A stretch of DNA of 64,000 nt from Sipunculus nudus (GCA_026874595.1 CM049308.1:37220527-37284526); one strand, 5' to 3'; positions 1-13,502 are shown, counted from the first letter of the stretch. The notes: generated from the sequence alone by a model not told the origin. Numbers and translations: made by a program.

Positions 1-2000
1 TCATCTGTCCAAAAAAAGCATACTTAAATTACAATCTCAGAAACGGCTGGAGCTATCATCACCAAATTTTATGCCATTGTTGGTCACTTGAGTCATATCT
101 GAAATTGAGGTATAGGTGGCGCCACCTGCATCGGCCTTTATTGTAGGGGGGTCATCAGTGCCCGTATCATACTGACGGCTACAAAAAACTTCTTCTCTGA
201 AACTATATGGCCAAATTGTTTAATATCGCACAGAAATGATCCTAGGGTAGTGCTTTCTGAAGTTTGTTCAAATGGTCTCAGTTCAGTGACTTTTGGCTGA
301 GTCATGGGAAACTGAATTTAGTCATATGCTGTAACAGCCCATTTTAGCTCAGTGGCTACAAAGATCTTCTTCTCAAAAACCACTGGGCCAAATTCTTAAA
401 TCTCATACATTAATTATCCTTAGATGTTGATAATTCAAGTTTGTTCAAATAGTTTTGGTTCAGAGATTTTTGGCTGAGTTATGGGAAGCTTAACTTAACC
501 ATTTTGCTGTATTTTCTCATACGAGTGATAAACCTGTAAAACGGTTTTTGACTGATGCCACTGAGGCCAATTTGTTTAATATTTTACAAGAATAATCCCC
601 TGAATAATTCTTATAATAATTGTCTTTTATGGTTCCAAAGAATGAATTTTGGCTGAATTATAAAGATTGAATTGAGTAATTTACCATATATGTTAGCTGT
701 GTGAAGCAGATCCATCTATCCTGGCACCAGTTTATCAGCATCCGTTGCATCATGCCTCTCTAGACATTTAGATTTCAGGTTATCTATGGTTAATATTGAC
801 AAGAATGTTTTTTAAAAGCTTTTAAAAAAATGTAGATTTATGATTTAAGATATTCCTCATGCCAGTCAATGTTTACAATCACAGGTATACAGCTCTCTGT
901 GGGTATATGAAGACGGCTGTACATGGATTATAAATAATTGGTATCCATACTCAACTTAATTCATGATTTTGCCATCAGTGAGATGTATCTGTATTATAAT
1001 TTTAATCTAAAATTTTAATTTAAAGCTAGCATCATGAAATTTAATGCAAAAAATTAGCCATCTGAAAAATTCAGCATTTTCTTAGATTTTATAGAGAAAA
1101 AGCTAAAAATCTTCTCCTCCGAAACTGTCAAGCCAAATTGTTCAATATTTCACAGAAATAATCATTCATACCATCAGCTATCATCACCAAATTTTATGCC
1201 AGTGTTGGTCACATCAGTCATATATGAAATTCAGGTATTGGTGGTGCCACCTGCATTGACCTTTTATTGTACGGGGTCATTGGTCAACTGTACATTAACC
1301 CATAATTTCTCAGGAATAGCAGGAGCTACCATCCCCAGATTTTATGCAATAATCTGTCACATATCAAATTTTGTGGGATTCAGCTTATTCTTTTGCTATC
1401 TGCATTTAATTAGATTTTATAGGGAAAAAGCTGAAAAACTTTTAAAAGTCTTCTTCTTGTAAACGGTCCAGCCAAATTGTTCAATATTTTACAGAAATGA
1501 TCCCAGAAGCAAGCCCTCTCAAGTTTGTTCAAATGGTTTGCATTTGATGAATTTTAGTGTTACATGAATTTGAACAGTCATTTGGCCAACTAAGCATACT
1601 CACAAAGTAATCTCAGAAATGACAGAAGCTAGCATTACCAAGTATTGTGCAAATGTTGGTCTTATGACTCATATTTGAAGTTGCAGATTTTGTGGTGCCA
1701 CCTACATTGACCTGTTTTTTATGGGCAAAACCTCACAATTTTAGCCTCTTTCAGCTTAAAATGTTTTTGATGAAACTGTCAAGTTGAATCGTTCAATCTT
1801 TCAAAAGAATTATCCTAGGACATGGTTCTTTCAATCATATCAGAAAAGCTTTACTTGGTCTTATGGCCATTTTAATGTCTATTTCAAACTGAGGACTGCA
1901 AAACTGTTCTTCTACAAAATTATTGTTTCAGTTATAACTTCTGTAACATTGCACAAAAATTATTCTTAGGTGGCCTTTGTTCAGGTTTACTTGAATGATT
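1..2000. repeat. Degenerate dispersed repeat block with internal tandem periodicity
   Basis: A segment resembling ATCATCACCAAATTTTATGC recurs diverged near 55, 1,180, 1,330 and 1,630. GGCCAAATTGTTTAATAT-like segments recur at about 208, 386, 564, 1,130, 1,466 and 1,779; the first three are 178 bases apart. A GGTGGCGCCACC or GGTGGTGCCACC motif follows several of these. The copies are too diverged to be young. The 60-90 codon frames in this block are repeat translations. Confidence 0.75.
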
Positions 2001-2194
2001 TTTGGCATAATTATTGGACCTTTAACAATAAAAGGACTGCATCTTTTATCATTCTAGATATTTTGATAACAAGTTTATGAATATGCCAGCTTGAAGAAAA
2101 AAGCATTTTAGCCAAAGTCTTTCAGTATGTGTAAACAGTTTTACCAACAAGCCAAGATGTTGTCTGTATCTTTTAAATGGTTGAGAAACTTCCA

Positions 2195-2600
2195 ACTGTT
2201 TCAGATTTGGCAACAGATCAAGAGTTCATTCAGTGCAGCCAGATATAGGTGAAGAGTTCAATCAGTGCGGCCAAGTACAAGGCATGTGATCAATTCATGG
2301 GTGACATGTGAACACCTCATGGGCACCGTGTGATCACTTCATGGGTGTCATGCCCCACAGGGCAGCTGCATTATATTTATAACATTGGCAGACTGCATAC
2401 TGCATCAGATTTAGCACCAAAGTTCAGCCTGCATCTATTTATAGCTTTGGCCGAGTGCCAATTGTGTCAGATTATGCAACAGGTCAAGAGTTCACTCAGT
2501 GCAGCCAGGTACAGGTCAAAAGTTCACTCAGTCTAGCCAGGTGCAGGTCATGAGTTCACTCAGTGCAGTAGCCTGAGACAGCAAATGTGTCACAGTTCAC
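2195..2600. repeat. Short 32-bp tandem repeat, two clusters
   Basis: A unit like AAGAGTTCACTCAGTGCAGC followed by CAGGTACAGGTC appears about twice near 2,221-2,285 and three times near 2,484-2,575, at roughly 32-base spacing. Between the clusters lies another short repeat based on TGATCA.TTCATGGGTG (2,285-2,350). The copies are diverged. I see no gene here. Confidence 0.6.
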
Positions 2601-2953
2601 TCGGGGCAACTGCCTTTCTCACCTAAGCCTGGTCAGCCCCATGCATCAGACTCAAGGTAAGTTTGAAGTATTGGCCTGATATTTTGACCTGTCTATGTGT
2701 TTTTGATGGCTTTCTCGCTCACTAGACAGGTGTCGCCACCTACAGTGACATTTGCACAGTGTATGTGCCTGCTTTGTTCTACAGAAGAATTTGATATATC
2801 AGCCTGAAATTGGGCATATATATACTTATCGAATAGCTTTGTCGAATACAAGACTGGTGGTGCCACCTACAATATTTTTTGCACAATGTATGTCCCTGCT
2901 TATTTCTCAGTAGGGGTTTGATATATCAGACTGAAATTGGGCATATGTATATA

Positions 2954-3282
2954 CAGTCGAACCTCTATAATGTGGGCACCCTTGGGACTGGACCAAAGTG
3001 CCCACTTTATAGAGATGCCCACTATATAGAGGTAATGGCCAGCACATGAGTGCTGTCTCCTAGTATGATATATTGCTATAATTACTCATGTTTTGAGATT
3101 ACTAAATTAACTAATTTCATGTATCATCTCTCTTTATTTAATGATAAGTTTTCCAGTGAAATTTTATTTCTAATTATCAAGACATTTGTTGGAAAATATG
3201 TATTTTATTACAAAAACGTATGGACAAAAAATAAGCACAATGGAAAGGAAGCTGTGTGCTGATGGTCTATAAGACAGCTGAA

Positions 3283-3368
<86 letters not shown>

Positions 3369-3700
3369 TATATATATTCATATTCATTTTTATTATATTT
3401 TATAAGCACAAAATGGCAAAGCAGCATGCGATATTTAGCATTAGAATTTGAAGTAATAATTCTTTAAGTGCTGTAAAAGCACTATAAAAAAAGCTTACAA
3501 AGTTGATATAATGAGATAGTTCAACCTTAAAAATCCGTGAGGTGCCCACATTAGCTCTCAAAACCGCCCACTTTACAGAATATAGAGATGCCCACTTTAG
3601 CTTAACATAATAAAGAGAAGAAAAACGGGACTGCCCAAAAGTGCCCACTTTAAAGAGGTGCCCACTTTATAGAGGTGCCCATTAGGAGAGGTTCCACTGT
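2954..3700. mobile_element. pogo/Tigger-like non-autonomous DNA transposon (MITE)
   Basis: The left end reads TA|CAGTCGAACCTCTATAATG and the right end, reverse-complemented, reads TA|CAGTGGAACCTCTCCTAATG. Both continue into GTGCCCACTTTATAGAG-like sequence repeated inward. CAGTnGAACCTC termini with a TA target duplication are typical of pogo/Tigger elements (family knowledge). The flanks match an uninterrupted related repeat at about 2,815-2,880, which gives an approximate empty site. There is no transposase, and the interior includes a long TA tract (3,286-3,376). Confidence 0.7.
3286..3376. repeat. (TA)n microsatellite
   Basis: About 90 bases of alternating TA interrupted by two CAG steps. 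It lies inside the pogo/Tigger-like element, so it may travel with it. Confidence 0.95.
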
Positions 3701-6700
3701 ATCTCTGATAGCTTTGTTGTATACAAGACTGGTGGTGCCAGCTACAATCATTTTTGTGTTGTGTGCACCCATGCCAGAATTTCAGCAGTGATGTTTGTGA
3801 AATTGTTTCTTATTCAAAATGTTTAGCATTGTTCATATACATGGGAATTAATGGTCCAGCATTGAAACATTATACCTGGTGTATTTCCCAGTGCACAGGT
3901 TCGCATTAGGCCTGTATAGGCCTTGTAAATATTGATCCCTATGCAGTGGCGTACCCAAGGGGGGGGGGGCAGACTTTGGGGCTGCATTTCGATTAATAAG
4001 AATAATGATGTTACATGAAGAGTTCCTAAAAAAGTGCAAATTTTTAAGTACAAATCTGACCTTTTTGAAAGATTGATGTTTCCCTTTTCAGTTATTTCAG
4101 GAATTATTAACTGGTCAATGGTTCAATCATGCAGATGATTCATGAACGATTTCTATTGGCAAACGACAAGGATTTTATGTTAATCTTTTCTGATCCTTTT
4201 TATAACGTGAATAATAACAACCATTCACCAAGACCTGTATGTGGGAAATTTGATGTCATTTCATTTCAAATATGAATCTGTTATAAATGTGCGGGTGATA
4301 CTGCATGGCAGCTATGCCACACGTTCGATATACGTATCAAGTGTCAGTGTTACTGTTCAGACTTCAAAACTGAAATAAAGATATATTGATTGCACACTTA
4401 TTAACCGTTTAACTGCATGATCCATTATCTACAGACAATCGGTGTATTTTGCATGTTAAATCATTTCAAATGAACTACTCAATATGTAATATAGAATATA
4501 ATATATATTTCAATGATATAATTACTTGATATTGATTAAAATACTTTATTGAATTACAGATAATCAAAAGTTCATGAATAAAACTGCGCATAATCACTAA
4601 TACTGAAATGAAATTGATGCAGACTTGAATGAAAACATGGGTTTTACTTTGTAGATATTGTAACTAAACAGAAATATCAAAGTTTATTGAAACATTTGAT
4701 TTTTTATCTGAAAACATTAAACATGCCCTGCATTCATTTACCTTATGATATAACCTTCCGCCTGTCAAGTAATGACTAAGTATAATTGACTTGCTTGCTT
4801 AAGCACCATTTTATCACAGAGCTTTATATATATTAGGTGTATATAACTGCTGTCATATGCCATAACAAGAGTTAGAATTATAGAAGTGATGAGATATTTA
4901 TATACTTTGAGAGCTGAATAACCCTAACCAAATGAAGTTTTACCATGCTGAGTTTAAACTAATCATAAATCGTGTGTACATGAAAAATTACCGCATAATA
5001 TGTGTATCCTGCAGTGTAATATTTTTTCTAGTTACTATTTATTCATTACTGTGCATTTCATAATTAAATATACTTGTCAGAGCTGTTCGATTTACATAGG
5101 CCAATAGGTCACTTCTCTTTTTTGTGTGGCGAAAAAGTCCTTGTGAATGAATTCATCGTTATAATTATGTTGTTATCAACTGAAAGCTTATAATCCGAAA
5201 ATTTGTCGTGATATGTTTCCATATGTTCTCGAGTTTTGTAACGTTTTGCTACAGGGGCGGCAATTTCTAAGACCGCCCCGTGCGGCAAAATGGCTATACA
5301 TATACATGTATATATATAGGTTTGCCGCTGTCCCAATATGAGAACATGTGCACGCTGGAATATCAGTCATATTAGATCTCGGTTTTAGGCACCGGTGGTC
5401 TAATTATTTCTTCCGCCTATCATCTAATAATGACAACAGTAGGCAGGGGCGCACTGGTGCCAAACAAAAATTTGCAACCAAAGTTTCAGTGAAAGCTGAA
5501 CATGGCAGATTAAAAAAAAATTGGATCTTTACATATAAATTTCACAATTAAAATCTAATTGCATGACCTATAAAATATTTTTTTCTGTGCGTATACAGTT
5601 ATGAATATTTATATACGTTGATTGTGGATTGATTTTATGCACATTTTATGGGGGGAAATGTATACAGTCAAATCTAGACTGTTGACCCAATAGCTGATGC
5701 CGTCACACTGAAGAAACCATTGACCGGTTCAGTTGAGTGATTCTGTGAAGTCCAGGTCCGGACTAGAGACCTACATCACAGTCATGTAATGTCCCATGGT
5801 ATATTGTGGGAAAATTCCATTAAAAAATTAATAAAATTTTGTTGTGCTGGTAAGAATTGGCGTTAGATTTGTTATCATTAATTAGGAATACACAGTAAGA
5901 CGGTAACAACGCCTGTCGTCATAGCCTTTGTTATGGCTGTTGTTTGTTATTATTTGTATCAATATGAATGTACTTTTATATATATCCTTGTCTTTAATCT
6001 TGTGTAAATTCCCGCAAGCGTACTATGTATTGACTACCAACATGCTGGATGTAAATCGACCTGAACCCGGTCGGCAGTACAGTTCACAGACAGGGCAGGC
6101 TGCTCTCAGCTACACTGTCTGACAGCCGAGGTGCGATATGACTACAACTGCCATGTTGTACAGATGTTGAACGTATTATTACAGGCTTGATAGCTTTTCC
6201 TCGCTCATTAGTAGCGAAACCTTACGAGATCTTAACAGATGTAGGCCCTCCTCCTGACACGGTGTGATCGACAGTTCCACCTGACCGTATCTGTGTGTCT
6301 GCCAGCCCGGCAACTCTGTTCCAGCCTGTGTAAGATAAATTGTTTTGCTTGCTAAGTAAACGGTACCCTGCGCGGCTGGTATGCAGGCAGACGGACCCCT
6401 GACAATCGCTGCCGACCCTGGGGTGCCGTTTTCTGATTCTGCAAGGCTTCTAGTCTGACATGTTGTTTGACAGGCTGGGGTCTGACCTTTGACACCTTCG
6501 CCTGCAATTGGGTACGTCACTTCTCCTCCCCTTACCCTCTGTAATCAAAGTTGACGGGGGAGCACTTCTCCGAGAGCGTTATGGGTTCAAACCTTTCACC
6601 AAAAGTCATTCCGTGTAGCATCTTACTTCCATCATTGCCTGTAGCTATTACACTAGGTCAATAGACGTCAACAAATATTAACACGCACTGTGTGTTATGT

Positions 6701-9700
6701 TTCTCGTGTAAATTGTCATCTAAAATACCATGTAATTTATTTTGCATATTTTTCACAATATCTATAATATTTATTTCAGTGCTATACATGCACTACTTCT
6801 GGAACGATATAGAGTGCTTGGATTCGAAGATTGCATTTAAAATTAAGGAGCAAGTGGACCGGTTGACAATATGCGTGTAACGAGTGAGTGATACTGGTTG
6901 CCGCGTTCTTTGTACATACATACACGTAACAAAGCTGTGAATATATTGGTGCCCTTCGATGATTTAAATGCTGTTTCTGTGTTTTCTTTCTGTAATTGTT
7001 GCTGGCTCCCTTGCAAACGCTGCAATTCGGGAGCTAATTGACCGGACAGTGAACAAGGCTATCATTACACTAGGTGCGTATCTGGGTCTTCAAACGACTC
7101 CATGCATACATTGATTTCTGTAGACCACGAGCTTTAGAAAATCCGCACCAGTTTCATTAGCGACAGCTCCATGAAGGCAGGCCCTCGCCAAGCCGGATAG
7201 GAAGAAGCAAATTGTAAACGACTACATCAAATGATAAACCAGTCGGCCCTTTGGGCGTGTAATGATTACATTGTTTTTGCGAGGAAGATAATCTACCACT
7301 GGAGTTTCTCTGGGTCTGCCCGCGGGACCTGCGTTGATGATGGTACCCCTGTTTCTGACAGACGTTTTATTGAAATCTTACTTTGATATCTCTATTAGCG
7401 CCAAAAGCAGTCTCAGGATAGCTGCGAAACATGACAGTGCTGATAATTACCAAACGGGCGAGGGAAAGACTGGTCTATTTCACACAGCAGACGACAAGTA
7501 AATGGCGCGTGGTGCAGCTCTCCGATTACCAGCCCATGTTGCAGTAGGATTTTAGTCGTAATGGACTGCGTTTACCGCTGACGGTGCTACGTCTAATGGA
7601 AAAGCTGTATAGCCGTTCCTCCAGGAAAACTACCCCAAGGGTCAAGAGGTTTGAACTCTACAGCCAGATTGTGTCTGAGGGGAAATTATCTTACACTGGC
7701 CGTCTATATGTATTAACACTTGGGGAATAGCGTCCGCAGTTAACGGCCCATTGACAGATCATAAAACGATTGCTGCTAGAGGTTTGTGATTTACGTCCTG
7801 AATGTGTCATGCCGATGATGCTCAAACACTGAGCAGTGCGCTGTGATTTGGGATATCAATAATATCCCAGTCCAAAGTGACGTTTTTGACTCAGCAACTG
7901 ATCACTTCCTTTGGAGGCTCACAGTTATCAGATGACAGGTACGTGATAAACAGGCGTTTGACTATTTGATTTGTTTCTTTTTGAACGCTGTTTTAACTGA
8001 CAGTTCCCTGCATGGACGTTTTGTACATGCAGCTGGACATTTTTGCTTTTAGTGTCCACGTGTTCGTGAAACAGAGCTCAGCTCAGGTCATGGCGCTGCT
8101 TGTTGGGATAAAACACAATTAAATTTTAATCCGAAATATCCGTAAATGATCTTTAGATTCAGAAAACAGATCCATGCATATTGTTTTTGCACACAAACAT
8201 AAATGATTCGACAGTAAATCTTGTCATATTATAATGGTTCAAAAGGTTTATTTGCTTCCTGGAAGCCTTTTCAGATATTGCTGTACAATTTCTGTATCAA
8301 TGAAACCTGTAAAAAATGGGATACAGATATGACGTCATAAACATGAATGGTTGCCCCGGGATAAAAAAAAATGTTTTGGCGCCAACGATGAGTCTGCTAC
8401 AGGTTCAATCCGAATAAGAGTAAAAATTGTATGGGAGAATATAAAAAATCAGTATGATATTAAAGCAAGTATCTTATTATGACATACATCTCAATTTAGA
8501 GGGAGGGTTCATAAACAAGACATAAAACACTTGTGTGTACTTTGGAGAACCGTCCCAAATAACCCAACAGCATGCCCCGCGGCATTTAGGTTGGCTTTGA
8601 TGTAAAAGAACTGGTGAACATGGGATTTTATGCAGTGACTGACACATCGCGTGTCGCAGTCCATTTGACGAGATGATATACTGTTCTGTAGCCCCATGAA
8701 AGGCCCATTATGTATTTTAAATGGCTTATCCTCTCAGTGCATGATGGCGGCAGGGCATTAAGGTCTCGCCACAATGGCGGCAATATCTTGTGAAAGCATC
8801 AGCCTCGCTCCCACCTCGAATGGACTGTTAATGCTTCCCTCCGGTCCCCGTCATGATGCGTGTCGTAATGTCCTCATGATGGTAAAACGCCATGCCAAGA
8901 CAAGCCACCATTCCGGGCATGACGCCCCATGAACCCAATCTCAGTTTCTGACTGTTGTAACAACCGCAGCACTGAGTCAGTGCTACCAGCATCGCATATT
9001 GCTGCTCGTTTACTACCCCAATCCATACATACGGTTCCCCTTTTTATTTTGTTTTGACAGGCCATCTGTTCACGTCAATTTTTTTTATCTTAACACAGCT
9101 CAAAAGCATCCTGTCTTGGTGTTTACTTAAGGCGGGCCTTATAACTCAAAACAATTTACAGGTGCTATCAGTTTAAGAAACTCATTGTTCAACGGAACAA
9201 GCTTGTTTGCTTTTCCTTCTGATAATAAACGATTTCATCAAGTTCCTAAACCCCTCCGCACAGCCTAGGCTGTGGAACGTCTGATGCTTTTCCTCACGGC
9301 AACTGCAAATTGGTTTGAAACTCTTCTCGAAGCGAACTGGGACTCCACACGACAGACCAATGAGCCTGAATGAGGATAAAAACCATGGTCCTTCTTTCTC
9401 CGGAGGTTGGGTACATGCAAATTCGATCAAATCGTGACTTGTCTTTGTGCAATGGAAATGTGCGAAAGAACTTTGGAAATACAGGAAACTCTGGCATTCA
9501 GGTAAATCCAACACCGGCCCAGGGATTCCATGCACCAACGCTAGGGGTTAAAACAGTGCAAAAGCATATACCTACTTCTTTGCAAAAAACTTTTCTTAAA
9601 TTCGTGTTACCAAATGAATTCATGAGGGTTTTGAACCTTGTATATGCTTGCGCGTATGCCGCCGAAAGAGCAAAGATAGTGAAAAAAAGGTGAAAACAGC

Positions 9701-9735
9701 GCCCCGGAGCTAAATTTTCCGAAGTCCGAACACGG
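3700..9735. other. Non-coding, mostly unique sequence
   Basis: No supportable gene. The longest minus-strand frame (6,179-6,520, 113 codons) has no recognisable domain. A G11 tract sits at 3,959-3,969 in a GCAGTGGCGTACCCAAGG context, which resembles a common invertebrate repeat end. A 7-bp-stem GC hairpin occurs at 5,254-5,279. The stretch 7,000-9,060 is less AT-rich and free of obvious repeats, so it could hold conserved non-coding elements. Confidence 0.55.
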
Positions 9736-9750
9736 TATATATATATATAA

Positions 9751-9808
<58 letters not shown>
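9736..9808. repeat. (TA)n microsatellite
   Basis: About 70 bases of TA with AAATA interruptions near the left end. It produces an artefactual poly-Ile/Tyr frame on the minus strand. Confidence 0.95.
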
Positions 9809-9811
<3 letters not shown>

Positions 9812-10657
9812 TGTAACCCCTATAGCCCTAAACGGGTACTCCGAGTAGCCCCGGGAGCAAACGAAACACTCGCTCTGCCAAACCAAACAGACCAGCTTGA
9901 CGCAGCCCTGAGTGCAGCATGGCCGAGCCCCGTCTTGTTTGTTTGTGTGCCTGAGCCCACCGGACATGTTAACAAGAAATGTGACCACTTGTACAGACCT
10001 TAATCCAATCCAGAACTTACTAATGTGTACATGAAGTGAGGTGCCAAGATCAAAATAATAAACGATTTTGCGACTGCATGGACATCGTTTATACCGCCCA
10101 ATAGCATACGCTCAGGAAATAATAAAACTTACACGACTGAAGATTATAGAAGATATATACACAATGGAAGATCCCCCTTTCCTGTGCAAAAGAGACATTT
10201 AACATTCTACTTTACTTTAAAAGTTTAAAAAGGTGCATAAACTGGATGTCAGCCATGAAAAGCGATTGCAATGGACTGACTCCCTAAATAGACATATTTC
10301 GTCTAAATCATATAGACACTAGCGATTGGTCATATTGTGACCTTGACCTTGGTCATTTGGATTCATCTCCGAGTTGTTTCCTACCAAGTTAAGTCAACTG
10401 GGCAGATAACATGTGAAAGATAAAATACAAGATCACTTAGAAAAAGCTTGCCAAACAGCAATTTGTTGTAAATATACCCCCTGGCTATGCGTACAATTTC
10501 CATTTTTCATGCTTGAAACTATATGTCCAGTGCTGGGACAGTATACCTGTATTATTGGAAGGCTCATAGGTTTTGATCAGTTTATTTCAGTATCAATATC
10601 TGGATCTTTGACAATTTTGGTGGTCCCCAAATTGAAAAACCATCTATGATTTTTTTT

Positions 10658-11253
10658 AGCTCAGCTGACTGAAAGTTTGTTTGTCCGTTAACCAGGCACA
10701 AATTGTAACCGCTGGACCCAGAATCTTCTAACTTTACAACCAGGGAAGTCCATGAAGAAAAAATCTCCTTAGAAACCTGAAATTAGGTCTCTGTTATCCA
10801 TATCCTCCGTGATATGGGGCTCGTAAATCACCCCCCCCCAGATTAATGGAAAAATTAATACAAAAGCTCCAGTATCTGAACCACTAACGCATCGATCACC
10901 ATTATTCTTTGCATGCATATTGATCATGTGTTTCATCAGTTTCTGCAGACTGGTGGCGCCCCTAGGATTTTTTTTTCGAATTTTTACGCATTTTTCTCTA
11001 TTTTTGAGACCTTCAAAGAAGGGGTCTTCATGGGGTTTATCGTTCGTTCATGCAAACTAGTGGCGCCACCTGTATCTGAAAAAAATGCGCATGTTTTCAT
11101 TATAAGCAGAATGTAGAATAAGGTCTTTGTAACCTATACCTAACGTCTGTTGGCAAAATGCATGATTTTGCATGTGCACTCTGGGAGTAATGTTACCCAT
11201 TGTTCAAGCTTCCTTGAATTCAGCTGATCGTCATGGCCCATGGGCCACTTGTT
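10658..11253 (+). mobile_element. Short Helentron/HINE-like dispersed element (about 0.6 kb)
   Basis: The 5' end reads TTTTTTTAGCTCAGCTGAC, then GTCCGTTAACCAGGCACAAA. The 3' end reads CAGCTGATCGTCATGGCC, continuing as the 12-bp palindrome GGCCCATGGGCC (11,235-11,246) and ACTTGTTTTT. The AGCTCAGCTGA/CAGCTGA ends form a subterminal inverted repeat. The interior has two TGGTGGCGCC-type motifs (10,953; 11,060). The 5' and 3' signatures are shared with elements at 17,986, 45,860, 52,936 and 55,996. There is no coding capacity. The Helentron assignment is inference from structure. Confidence 0.65.
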
Positions 11254-11255
11254 TT

Positions 11256-12180
11256 TAATTTCTTTTGTCCGTGTTTGCGCTAGATCTCAAATTTAGTTTC
11301 AAAACTAATATTATTAAGATTTACACCTGATATTTAATTTTGACCTTGACCTAATTTCAAAGGTCGCATACTCCATAGCAGTTCCTCATTTTCACGAATG
11401 CAGTTGCAGGCGTGTGTGGGGGTAAGGGGGGGGGGGGGACTTCATTGATCGTTCGGCATCAAGTCATAATTCATGCTTGAAGAATCCATGTCGAATGCAA
11501 TGACAGTGTCTGCAATATTCTCTGCCTATAGGATAACCAGTCCTTGATCAAAGTTTCGGAAAACTACCTGCTTCTCTTTGGAGAATATCTGGTATGCGTG
11601 TATCCTGGCTACCAGCTTCCTCTCCGCTTCCTTCAGAGCTGTGACCTGCAGGATATCTAGACATGCAGATCGACCTAGAGTTAATTGGAGTCGAATCCAT
11701 ACATCCGTTTCCAAGTCCTTTGGGGTCTGCATGGTCTTCGAGTCCATGCAGGTCTTCTGGAATACGAGACCAAGTCCGAGTCCAATAGAAGTATCTCTTT
11801 TCTAAATGCACTTTGAATTGAAATTTTAGGTTTTCAAGTGTACTTGTATGGTGCCTTGTGTTAGTACTTCTGTTTTCGCTCCTTTTTAATTTCATATAGC
11901 TCCAAAAGCAGAGACAACGCTTGGTATATATAATCTTGGTTTTTGTTACATATTCTGTTAATAGTTCGCATATATATTTCACTTTCTTTAGTGACTGACC
12001 TAACGTGACAGATTTTTCCCACTGGACTCGACATAGACGCGGCCTAATTTCTCGAGTCCCGCATGACATCAGAATTCGAGTATAAGTCCGAGTCCATGAA
12101 CATTGAGTCCGTGAACATCGAGTCCAAGGTTCTGAAAAAAGTCCTACATGATTGGTGTCACCCGGATACCTCGTCACCCT
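11256..12180. other. Non-coding or unrecognised; contains overlapping long frames
   Basis: A 218-codon minus-strand frame (12,204-11,548) overlaps a 73-codon minus-strand frame (11,747-11,526) and a 75-codon plus frame. None shows a domain I recognise. The DNA repeats AAGTCCGAGTCC and GAGTCCATGAACATTGAGTCC, which suggests low-copy repeat structure rather than coding constraint. A G-rich run lies near 11,430. Confidence 0.4.
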
Positions 12181-12726
12181 GAAGCGTGACCTGGTGGCGG
12201 TCATCTCTTTGGTAACACAAGAAGCGTGGCCTGGTGGCGGTCATCTCTTTGGTAACACAAGAAGCGTGGCCTGGTGGCGATCACCTCTTTGGTAACACAA
12301 GAAGCGTGGCCTGGTGGCGATCACCTCTTTGGTAACAAAAGAAGCGTGGCCTGGTGGCGGTCATCTCTTTGGTAACACAAGAAGCGGGGCCTGGTGGCGA
12401 TCACCTCTTTGGTTACACAAGAAGCGTGGCCTGGTGGCGGTTATCTCTTTGGTAACACAAGAAGCGTTTCCTGGTGGCGGTCATCTCTTTGGTAACACAA
12501 GAAGCGTTGCCTGGTGGCGGTCATCTCTTTGGTAACACAAGAAGCGTGGCCTGGTGGCGGTCATCTCTTTGGTAACACAAGAAGCGTGGACTGGTGGCGG
12601 TCACCTCTTTGGTAACACAAGAAGCGTGGCCTGGTGGCGGTCATCTCTTTGGTAACACAAGAAGCGTGGCCTGGTGGCGGTCATCTCTTTGGTAACACAA
12701 GAAGCGTGGCCTGGTGGCGATCACCT
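12181..12726. repeat. 40-bp minisatellite, about 13.7 copies
   Basis: The unit is GAAGCGTGGCCTGGTGGCGG followed by TCATCTCTTTGGTAACACAA. It is repeated head to tail at exactly 40-base steps with few substitutions (GGCGG/GGCGA, TCATCT/TCACCT). The units are much more GC-rich than the surroundings. Because 40 is not a multiple of 3, the frame through it has a 120-base period and is not evidence of a protein. Confidence 0.97.
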
Positions 12727-13410
12727 GTCATGTCCTCCCCGATCCGTCGAGGGAACCTTTCTCACATTCCATTCCAGAGAAAGTGAATTTTCAATAGCTG
12801 CGTGAAAAATTCGAATGTTCAGTATATTTAGGCAAGGAAGAAAGAACCGTTGTAATATATAAATGTAAATTTGAGGCAAATATGTAAAATTTGCAAACCT
12901 CACCTAATCTTGGTTAAGGCACACTGCTCACAATTGTAGTCACAAAAGTATATCTACGACTCCTGGTTAGGGATTGTGGGTAAAGAAAAGTATTTCCAAA
13001 AATGCACTGCATAGGATTCCAAATACACCAATGGCGTCGGTAAAAGTGCGTTCAGGGCTTGGATATAGGCCATTGAAACATGTTGCATAATTTTGTGACG
13101 TTACTTAATGGAGTGAGTAAAATCTAGGTCATTCCAGACAAATGATGAATTTTAGGGTAGCGACTTTTTATAAACATGAGGCATCACCTATTAAGCTTTT
13201 GTGTACTTTACTAAATTATAAAGTATTTATGAACAGGGTAGGATGTTTTGCCTTTGCTAAGTACCCTTTGGCTTTTCAAATATTGATACTTTAAAATGGA
13301 TAGAACAAAAAATCACGTCCACTATACGTCACGGACAAGAGAACCTGCGTGTTGCACATCAGAAAAGCCTGCTGACACTTGCACGTTAGTTAACAGATAA
13401 GGCTGGTGTC

Positions 13411-13413
<3 letters not shown>

Positions 13414-13500
<87 letters not shown>
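13414..13500. repeat. (TA)n microsatellite
   Basis: About 87 bases of TA with one CTA interruption. Confidence 0.95.

Positions 13501-13502
<2 letters not shown>

Noticed and set aside
5254-5279. GC hairpin GGGGCGG...CCGCCCC as a terminator or RNA gene
   Set aside because: It is a single short stem in a eukaryotic intergenic region, more likely a repeat end (CAGGGGCGG signature).
9182-9693. Overlapping frames of 107-118 codons on both strands
   Set aside because: Opposite-strand frames of similar length, no domain, no splice signals in keeping with an exon, no similarity I recognise.
12314-12535. 73-codon repetitive frame (GGGHLFGNTRS repeats) as a repeat protein
   Set aside because: It lies wholly inside the 40-bp minisatellite; the apparent peptide repeat is the 120-base frame cycle of that unit.
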